Of a stretch of DNA of 64,000 bases, positions 58,203 through 64,000 are shown in pieces (position 1 is the stretch's first letter; the number at the start of each line of letters is the position of its first letter). The stretch spans positions 1 to 64,000 of the forward strand of contig ONCO01000001.1 of the NCBI GenBank assembly GCA_900316365.1, given 5' to 3'. This DNA is from an uncultured Erysipelotrichaceae bacterium (lineage in GTDB: Bacteria; Bacillota_I; Bacilli_A; RFN20; CAG-826). A program made the position numbers and the translations under genes. Below the pieces are notes generated by a model. That model was not told the DNA's origin, did not search any database, and was given only the letters and a program-made list of their open reading frames with translations.

Positions 58203-60926
58203 CTACCTGTTTGTTAGGGTCTCGATTGGTTTCTTGTTGCGGTTCTTCCAAATCGGAAGAGAAACCGCCAAAAGGGAAAATAGAATCGACAATCCGAATA
58301 TCATAATCGGCTCTAGGAAAGAGAAACTAAAAATGTTTATTTCGACATAGAGATAACTGATGATTTTCTCGTTGATGATCGAGGCTCCTATTAATGAGCC
58401 CAAGATGCCAAGACATGTGTTGATTAAAGCGACGACGAGGCTTTCGATAACATAGATCGACAAAACGTCTCTATTACTCGCCCCCAAAGCGCGAAGGATT
58501 CCGATTTCTCTTTTTCCATATGACATCGAGAGGCTGATGAAATTCATAAGGATTAGCGAGGACAGAAGAGCCAAGACGAACGCGGCTCCCAAAACTGTTG
58601 GCAAAGTTGGACCCGAATAAACCGTGTTAAGGGTGTCGATTGCGCTCTCGCTGATATTAGAAACCTTAAGTGAGATTCCTAAGTTATCTTTGTTGGTGCA
58701 GTAGGAGTAGAAAGCGCGAATTATCTCCGGATTATCAGGGAGTTTAGCGATTAGTCTGTAGCTTCCAGTAGCCCTCTCTTCGAGAGACTCTTTCATTTGA
58801 GATGACACTAACATCGATGAGTTTGTGAAACACCTATTTGAATCATCTCTTTTGAGGCATACGCCCTTAATTCTGGCTGTCATCTCATCGCCGTCGGCAA
58901 TTAAAGCGACATCGCTTTTTCCGGAAAGATAATGTGCGCAAATCGGCGAATTTTCATTATCGGTGACCAAAATCGCCTCTTCCGCTCCTAATGGAGCGAA
59001 TGTGTCGTCGTCGATGAATAAGGCGTTTTTACTGCTTTGATTTGAGAAAAGGAATCGCTGATCGACAAATTCTCTCCGCGAGATGTTGATGGGGGCCTTC
59101 TCCGGGATTATCAAATTGGGATCTTCCTCTTCAGACACTCTTCCGCGCTCATACTCGTAAATAACGATGTAATCTCCGTCTGGAACGCTGATCGTTTTTG
59201 TGAATGTCCCGTTGTTGATGTTATATGTGTAGCCGTTAACGTCGTACCATTCTCTGCTAAAAAGAACTTCCCCTGTTTCTGAGTCGTAAATGTAATACTG
59301 AGGGTAAGCGAGGTAATACTGCTTTTCCTTATCGGCAATAAATTCTGTGTAAAGCTGTTCCAAACTGCTTCCCACCGTTTCGTATGCGACGTCTAAAGAT
59401 GCGTGGCCGTTCGAAACGGCAATTGGTCTCGCGTCCTTTAATGTCAAGTGCTCTGATAGAGAATCATTGACTATGATGTTGCCGCTGAAACTGTTTCTTA
59501 GCTCATCATAAACGCAATCGAGTATTCTTTCGTTTTGGCGGTCAATCGGTTTCCTTTCAACGGAACCATAAGAATTACCATTAAAGTTGGTAGATAATTC
59601 GCCGACGATTTCGTACTCTCGGCCGAACAAATCCCCGATGTCGAGCTTCACTTTTACGTCGGAATAGGTCCAAAGGCCAAGCTGCTTCATGTGATACGAA
59701 GAGATGACAATCTCGTTTTCTTTTTCAGGGAGTCTGCCATTCAAAGTGAACCTAGACGGGAAAAGGTCGCCTTGGCTGAACTGCATGTATCCAAACACGT
59801 CGCCTAGATAATATGGGTTGTTGCTTCCGCTGTACGGAGGAAGGCTAGCGTTCGTTTTACCTTTGTCAACGTCGCTAAGATATTCGACCTCATTGCCATA
59901 AATGTCGGCCCCCAAGCATTCTTTTATGAATACTTTATTTGCGAATTGTTTTTTGAGAGTTTCGATTCGACGCTTGGAAATAAAAGATGGCCCTTTCTCG
60001 TCATAGCATGTAATGCCTATGGATTTATGGTCGATAGAACTGAGGATGGAATTTAGTGTCGCCTCGTCAGCGTCCCACGAAGAATATGCGCACGCCATTC
60101 CGAAGGCTGCAAAAGAAACCGCAGAGAGGACGATGGTCATAGCCAAACGCGATATCTTGGTCTTAAATGAATGGGCCGCCATAGAGATGGCGCTCTTTAA
60201 ACCCATCCTGGATTTTACAAGGGTCAACGATTTCTCTTGGGCGGTTGTGTTTATTGGGTCAGTGTCTGATGCGATTCTGCCGTCCTCGATTTTGATGACG
60301 CGGTCACCGTATTTTTCAGCAAAAGACTCGTCATGAGAGACAACGACGACCAACCTGGTGGCGGAAATCTCTTTGAGAAGTTCCATTATCTGCGTGCCAG
60401 TTTCGAAATCTAAGGCTCCAGTCGGTTCATCACAAAGGAGGAAAGAAGGCTCTTTGACGAGCGCCCTGGCAATGGCGGTTCTTTGCTTTTCGCCGCCAGA
60501 TAGAGTTGAAACCTTCCTTTTTGATAGACCAGCGATAGATACTTTGTTTATAACCTCATCGATAGCCGTTTTGTTACTTTTTCGTTGCAAACTTAAAGCT
60601 AGAGAGACGTTTTCTATTACGGTTTTGTTCTCAAGTAGGTTGAATTCTTGGAAGACAAAACCAACGCAACCATTTCTATATGAATCGAGGTCGCGCCCTT
60701 TTAGAGACGCTAGGGAGACACCATTTACCACGATGTCGCCAAAATCGATGTTGTCGAGTCCGCCTAAGAGGTTAAGGAGCGTTGATTTGCCGCTTCCTGA
60801 TTTGCCCAAAACGAAAACCAACCCTTTGTCTTTTAAACCAAAAGAGACATGATCCAAGGCTTTTACGTCTGGACCATCCCCTTCCTCAGAATGGTATATT
60901 TTGGTTAAACCTAAAACATTTATCAT
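58203..60926 (-). CDS. ABC transporter ATPase-permease fusion (MacB/FtsX type), proximal
   Basis: A 907-residue paralogue of the next gene, same order: ATPase (GKSGSGKST, LSGGEKQRTAIARA, LLCDEPTG, VVVSHD), first helix near 255-275 (LAMTIVLSAVSFAAFGMACA), external domain of about 480 residues, three C-terminal helices. The external domains of both share a segment (here VNGYTYNINNG and DGDYIVIYEYERGR; there THGYTLDENGG and NGEYVVTYRFDKGR), showing duplication. Weak ribosome site. It lies downstream of the cysteine peptidase gene with a hairpin in between (60958-60984). Likely exports or extracts the same substrate the peptidase acts on; inference from gene order. Confidence 0.88.
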   Translation of the reverse strand: MINVLGLTKIYHSEEGDGPDVKALDHVSFGLKDKGLVFVLGKSGSGKSTLLNLLGGLDNIDFGDIVVNGVSLASLKGRDLDSYRNGCVGFVFQEFNLLENKTVIENVSLALSLQRKSNKTAIDEVINKVSIAGLSKRKVSTLSGGEKQRTAIARALVKEPSFLLCDEPTGALDFETGTQIMELLKEISATRLVVVVSHDESFAEKYGDRVIKIEDGRIASDTDPINTTAQEKSLTLVKSRMGLKSAISMAAHSFKTKISRLAMTIVLSAVSFAAFGMACAYSSWDADEATLNSILSSIDHKSIGITCYDEKGPSFISKRRIETLKKQFANKVFIKECLGADIYGNEVEYLSDVDKGKTNASLPPYSGSNNPYYLGDVFGYMQFSQGDLFPSRFTLNGRLPEKENEIVISSYHMKQLGLWTYSDVKVKLDIGDLFGREYEIVGELSTNFNGNSYGSVERKPIDRQNERILDCVYDELRNSFSGNIIVNDSLSEHLTLKDARPIAVSNGHASLDVAYETVGSSLEQLYTEFIADKEKQYYLAYPQYYIYDSETGEVLFSREWYDVNGYTYNINNGTFTKTISVPDGDYIVIYEYERGRVSEEEDPNLIIPEKAPINISRREFVDQRFLFSNQSSKNALFIDDDTFAPLGAEEAILVTDNENSPICAHYLSGKSDVALIADGDEMTARIKGVCLKRDDSNRCFTNSSMLVSSQMKESLEERATGSYRLIAKLPDNPEIIRAFYSYCTNKDNLGISLKVSNISESAIDTLNTVYSGPTLPTVLGAAFVLALLSSLILMNFISLSMSYGKREIGILRALGASNRDVLSIYVIESLVVALINTCLGILGSLIGASIINEKIISYLYVEINIFSFSFLEPIMIFGLSILFSLLAVSLPIWKNRNKKPIETLTNR

Positions 60927-60957
60927 GGTGAAGTTTTCCCATTTCGGGAGCGCCCTA

Positions 60958-60984
60958 ACTTTTATAAGCCATAGTTATAAAAGT
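60958..60984 (-). promoter_or_regulatory. Perfect inverted repeat between peptidase and ABC genes
   Basis: ACTTTTATAA, 7-base loop, TTATAAAAGT: 10-bp perfect arms. It has no T-run behind it, so an operator, promoter element or mRNA-processing hairpin is more likely than a terminator. Confidence 0.5.
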
Positions 60985-60996
60985 GCAACACTATTT

Positions 60997-62598
60997 TTAA
61001 GCATTAATAAGGTTTCTGTATTCTTTTAAAGAGCCGCTTTTGAGATTGTCGGCGTAGGTAATGTAACGCTTGCCATTAAAAACCGTTGATACGACAATCG
61101 AGGTGGCAAACCAGTTCTCGGAAAAGGTTAGATCTACATAAGATAAAGGCTCGATTGTGAAATCTGATAAATCGACCAGGGAGGAACTCCATGTCTTTGC
61201 ATCATTAAGGTTGCACATTTTGCGATTGTATTGGCCTTGGATTTTTACGTATGTAGTGTTTTTAACTCTGACGGTCCAAGTGCTTCCGCTTTTTCTTGGG
61301 AGCGATAATTGTAGGTATATGTTGCTTGCGGATAAGAATCTTGTTGGCGAATAGCATGTTTTGCCGTAGGAACTAATAAGGGTTGTGTTGCCGATGTCCT
61401 CATATAAAGCCACCTCGACTATATAGCTGCCGTCGTGATACAGGTTTCGGCTTATGGCCCTGACGTCTTCTTTACCCAACATAAAGATATGACTCATGTT
61501 AACGTTAATATGGCGAAATACGGTGTAATTATTGCTGCGAAGGAATCTAACCTCGTAGTGACCCTTACTTAAAAACCATTTTTCTTTGAGACCATCCCAC
61601 TCGAAAACTGGGGCCACGTCGACGTAGTTGAAATCGTCGATGATGTTGTTCGGCGCTGCGGTTTCGCAAGCGCAGTGAGTGATGATTCGGTCGCCGTCGT
61701 GATATTCGTAATTGTTGGAGTGTGAGTGTTCGTTTTTGAAGACAAAGGCGACCACGCTAGCATATACATCATACCCCTTAACTTCAGCGGTCTTATGTGT
61801 TTGATTGGTGCCCCAACCGAAATGGCAATACAATCTGTCGGTCGGTTCGTAATAATCATAAGCAACGACAACGTGTCCAATTCGACGATAACTGTCGGTG
61901 TAAACACATAAAGCTACAGGGATGCCTTGCTTAACATATTGAATGGCTTTTTGTTTGACAGAATTGGAATCACGACTAGCGTAAAGTTCCACATCTACAG
62001 TTTCCTTGGCATAGCCTCTATAGTCGTAGATATAATGCTGGGAGAGTTCTTTGATTGTTTCTCCATATACGAGGTAATTACCTTCGTGATTAAGAGAATA
62101 GTTTTTGCCTATATCCAGCAAAAGGTAGTGAAGATAATCGTTTTTGTAAGTGGTTATATTATCGTGGTATTCAGACGCTGACGTATTGATATAAGTAGCT
62201 TCGTCTTCTCTTGTGGCACCAGGCGATTCAACCTCGAGTGTGATATGGTTGCTAGATAAAACTGTATGGGTCTCGTAGCGTTCTTCGACAATGTTATCGT
62301 CCCAATACGTGTCCCAAAAAGAAAGGAGCATTCCAGTAGCAATGTATCCGCACGAATTATGCTCGTTGGAACCGTAGTTATGAGTCAAATTGTTGAAGTA
62401 ATACGGGGCATAATAATCCCGCAAACAAATGTTGTCGTTTGTATTTAGAGCTTCAAGGCGTTGAGACGGAGCTGCATTAAAATTAACGGAATTGTCGAGA
62501 TTCGCCTGGGCAAAACCGCGGTGATTTTGCTCGTTGCCACGGCTGCTTGTCATAGCGAACGAAAGCGCAATAAAAAACGGCAGTATTTTTTCCAACAT
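60997..62598 (-). CDS. Exported papain-fold (C39/C10-like) cysteine peptidase
   Basis: A 533-residue secreted protein. The signal peptide is MLEKILPFFIALSFAMTSS (no lipobox Cys). The catalytic region shows HNSCGYIATGMLLSF with Cys83 and RIGHVVVAYDYYEPTDRLY with His242 followed by Asp, then FGWGTNQ, matching the Cys-His order of C39/C10 papain-fold peptidases. Residues about 330-533 are beta-rich, with a HCAC pair around 312 that could bind metal or form a disulfide. Start 62598 is chosen for AAGGAAG 9 bases upstream; a longer frame lacks a signal peptide. First gene of the unit leading into the two ABC fusions. Confidence 0.75.
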   Translation of the reverse strand: MLEKILPFFIALSFAMTSSRGNEQNHRGFAQANLDNSVNFNAAPSQRLEALNTNDNICLRDYYAPYYFNNLTHNYGSNEHNSCGYIATGMLLSFWDTYWDDNIVEERYETHTVLSSNHITLEVESPGATREDEATYINTSASEYHDNITTYKNDYLHYLLLDIGKNYSLNHEGNYLVYGETIKELSQHYIYDYRGYAKETVDVELYASRDSNSVKQKAIQYVKQGIPVALCVYTDSYRRIGHVVVAYDYYEPTDRLYCHFGWGTNQTHKTAEVKGYDVYASVVAFVFKNEHSHSNNYEYHDGDRIITHCACETAAPNNIIDDFNYVDVAPVFEWDGLKEKWFLSKGHYEVRFLRSNNYTVFRHINVNMSHIFMLGKEDVRAISRNLYHDGSYIVEVALYEDIGNTTLISSYGKTCYSPTRFLSASNIYLQLSLPRKSGSTWTVRVKNTTYVKIQGQYNRKMCNLNDAKTWSSSLVDLSDFTIEPLSYVDLTFSENWFATSIVVSTVFNGKRYITYADNLKSGSLKEYRNLINA

Positions 62599-63004
62599 TG
62601 TTTGTTCTTCCTTTTGCTTGTTCCACCAAGAAAGTTCAATTAAGTCTTGGCCGGACGCCATATCAAGGTAACTCGGGAAGAAAAAATGACTACGCCAGAT
62701 ATGCGTTTATTAATATGCCAATGTTGCTATTTTGATTACTAATTAGTCAAAATAATGAAGAAAATTGAAAAACTGAGATATGATACTACAAACATTCGGA
62801 AAATACGGAAAATTCGAGATTAGATAGAAATGAATATTAATTGCAAATCCAATTTGAAGAAAATGCATTTAAAGAGCCTTTAAATGCAAACGCTTTGGTA
62901 CATTCGTTTTTCATCAACAAAATATTGTCGAATTTTTGACGACGCAGCGAAGGAAACAAAACCGAGTAAGCGAATGCCGATGCTGGGCCACTTAATGAAT
63001 CGAC
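62599..63004. other. AT-rich intergenic region upstream of peptidase operon
   Basis: Presumed promoter region of the peptidase-ABC operon (minus strand). No convincing gene. It contains a perfect inverted repeat TGCATTTAAA-5-TTTAAATGCA (62864-62888). AT content is well above the rest of the window. Confidence 0.5.
62864..62888. promoter_or_regulatory. Perfect inverted repeat upstream of peptidase operon
   Basis: TGCATTTAAA, GAGCC, TTTAAATGCA. Operator or RNA hairpin; about 270 bases before the peptidase start. Confidence 0.4.
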
Positions 63005-63024
63005 AAAAAAGCCGGTCAACCGGC
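63005..63024 (-). terminator. Terminator of gpsA
   Basis: Minus strand: GCCGG-TTGA-CCGGC followed by TTTTTT. Confidence 0.88.
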
Positions 63025-63031
63025 GTTTTGC

Positions 63032-64000
63032 TTATTCAGCTTTGAGGGAACGTTCCATTAAGGCTGCGGCCATCTTTTTTGGTGAGACGCCCTCATAGAG
63101 GACGGCATATACCGCATCGACGATCGGGGTTGAGATACCTTCTTTCGCCGCGTGCTCATGGATAGTTTTGCAGGCAAGCACGCCTTCGACGGTCTTTTTG
63201 TTTTCTTTTAAGACCGAGGCGGCTTCGCCGCGCTTACCGATTTCTAAGCCGAAGCTATAGTTACGGCTAGATGGGCTAGAGCAGGTAAGGAAGAGGTCGC
63301 CAACGCCGGTAAGGCCTAAGAAGGTTTTCTCCTGGGCGCCTTTATAAACGCCATAACGGGTGATTTCCGCTAAACCGCGGGTGATAAGGGAGGCTCGCGC
63401 ATTGTCTTGGTAGCCAAGGCCCATGAGGATGCCGGAAGCGATGGCGATGATATTCTTCATGCCCGCCCCGATTTCAGCACCGATGACGTCGGTGTTGGTA
63501 TAGACGCGGAAGGTGGTGGAGGAAAAGGTCCTTTGGACTTCCTGAGCCGCTTCTAAATCGTCACTAACGGCGCAGACGCAGGTGTTGTCGTGGTGGATGA
63601 CGTCTTTGGCAAAAGATGGACCGACCAAGGAGACGACGCTCCTAACCATATCTTTATTAGGAAGGGCCTTCTTAATGACGGAAGTGATGCCCTCGGCAGT
63701 ATTTGGATCAAAGCCTTTGATGACGTTGACGAGGAGGGGTTTGCCATCGAGGTGCTCCTTGAGCATCGCCATGACGTTACCAATTTGGCTAGATGGCGTA
63801 GCTAAGACCAAAAGCTCAGCGCCTTTTAAAGCGACGTCCTCGTCTAAGGTAGCAGTGATGGAATCTTTGAGGGTGACGTCAGGAAAATAAGCGGCGTTCT
63901 TATGATTAAGGTTAATGTCATCGACCTCTTCTTTGCGTTTGCCGTAGAGGACGATTTCGTTATCTTCGTGCTCGGCTAGCACGCTGGCAAGGGCAGTGGC
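63032..64000 (-). CDS. gpsA: NAD(P)-dependent glycerol-3-phosphate dehydrogenase (5' end beyond window)
   Basis: Reduces dihydroxyacetone phosphate to glycerol-3-phosphate, the backbone of membrane lipids. The visible 322 residues lack only the first about 15 (the frame runs off the edge with TALASVLAEHEDNEI, i.e. just after the GxGxxG loop). Seen: LVLATPSSQIGNVMAML, NVIKGFDPNTAEGITSVIKK, the catalytic-Lys segment EIGAGMKNIIAIASGILMGL, GLTGVGDLFLTCSSPSSRNY, and the C-terminal VEGVLACKTIHEHA and PIVDAVYAVLYEG. A normal, intact enzyme as far as visible. Terminator follows. Confidence 0.95.
   Translation of the reverse strand, partial: ATALASVLAEHEDNEIVLYGKRKEEVDDINLNHKNAAYFPDVTLKDSITATLDEDVALKGAELLVLATPSSQIGNVMAMLKEHLDGKPLLVNVIKGFDPNTAEGITSVIKKALPNKDMVRSVVSLVGPSFAKDVIHHDNTCVCAVSDDLEAAQEVQRTFSSTTFRVYTNTDVIGAEIGAGMKNIIAIASGILMGLGYQDNARASLITRGLAEITRYGVYKGAQEKTFLGLTGVGDLFLTCSSPSSRNYSFGLEIGKRGEAASVLKENKKTVEGVLACKTIHEHAAKEGISTPIVDAVYAVLYEGVSPKKMAAALMERSLKAE

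Noticed and set aside
62837-63019. 60-codon minus-strand frame in the AT-rich region before the peptidase operon
   Set aside because: It overlaps the gpsA terminator and a perfect inverted repeat, has no ribosome site and no motif.
1-64000. CRISPR array or cas genes
   Set aside because: No series of equally spaced direct repeats and no cas-like protein found.
1-64000. Mycoplasma genetic code (TGA as Trp)
   Set aside because: Many genes end cleanly at TGA before a neighbour or terminator, and tRNA-Trp has the CCA anticodon.

Overview
The window looks like a chromosome fragment from a low-to-mid GC, single-membrane bacterium of the Firmicutes/Mollicutes-related Bacilli, probably an uncultured gut lineage. 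The evidence is strong AGGAGG-type ribosome sites, many secreted lipoproteins with a lipobox cysteine and bacterial Ig-like (Big2) domains, no outer-membrane genes, a CIRCE (HrcA) operator on a clpB that lacks the usual N-terminal domain (as in mycoplasmas), CCA-encoding tRNA genes, and the standard code (TGA is a stop, and tRNA-Trp has a CCA anticodon). The taxonomic placement is inference.

Layout. 1-784: left part of an IS110-family element on the minus strand, cut by the window edge. 825-5585: DtxR-type metal repressor, lipid kinase, macro-domain protein, two CBS-domain CorC/HlyC-like membrane proteins and guanylate kinase. 5699-10354: a compact Tad/Flp-like (type IVc pilus) locus with a TadA ATPase, TadB/TadC platform proteins, two single-TM pseudopilin-like proteins, a 49-residue pilin candidate and a lipoprotein. 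10424-10936: acpP, tRNA-Asn and tRNA-Glu. 10937-18718: an island-like segment bounded by 42-bp direct repeats, starting at the 3' end of tRNA-Glu. It carries membrane proteins, a PD-(D/E)XK nuclease and a string of lipoproteins. 18731-about 20340: a second, complete-looking IS110 element in the opposite orientation, followed by a broken membrane-protein gene. 20803-25398: a large M6-type metalloprotease lipoprotein and a Big2 lipoprotein.

25443-41561: mostly housekeeping genes. These are tcdA, a uracil salvage pair (uraA-upp) behind an attenuator, a tocopherol-cyclase-like protein, hpt, clpB, a sirtuin, a Trk/Ktr potassium system with two RCK subunits, yqeY, a two-module Big2/carbohydrate-binding lipoprotein, tRNA-Trp, a CPBP protease and a probable PD-(D/E)XK-fold protein. 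41601-50576: a membrane-anchored GH3 glycosidase with swapped domain order and its partner, a LytS-like kinase lacking its phospho-acceptor histidine, a U32 hydroxylase/peptidase, a DASS transporter and a monofunctional chorismate mutase. 50764-55386: a giant DUF4011-type SF1 helicase with a fused nuclease domain, which is a candidate defence protein. 55448-62598: a secreted cysteine peptidase followed by two paralogous MacB-like ABC ATPase-permease fusions. 63032-64000: gpsA, cut by the right edge.

The most promising material for a new system is: the two IS110 copies, both sitting exactly behind intrinsic terminators and with a conserved noncoding left end likely to encode a bridge RNA; the minimal Tad locus; the peptidase/double-ABC operon; the repeat-bounded island at tRNA-Glu; and a recurring pattern of -10 hexamers 6-8 bases before the start codon that suggests widespread leaderless mRNAs.
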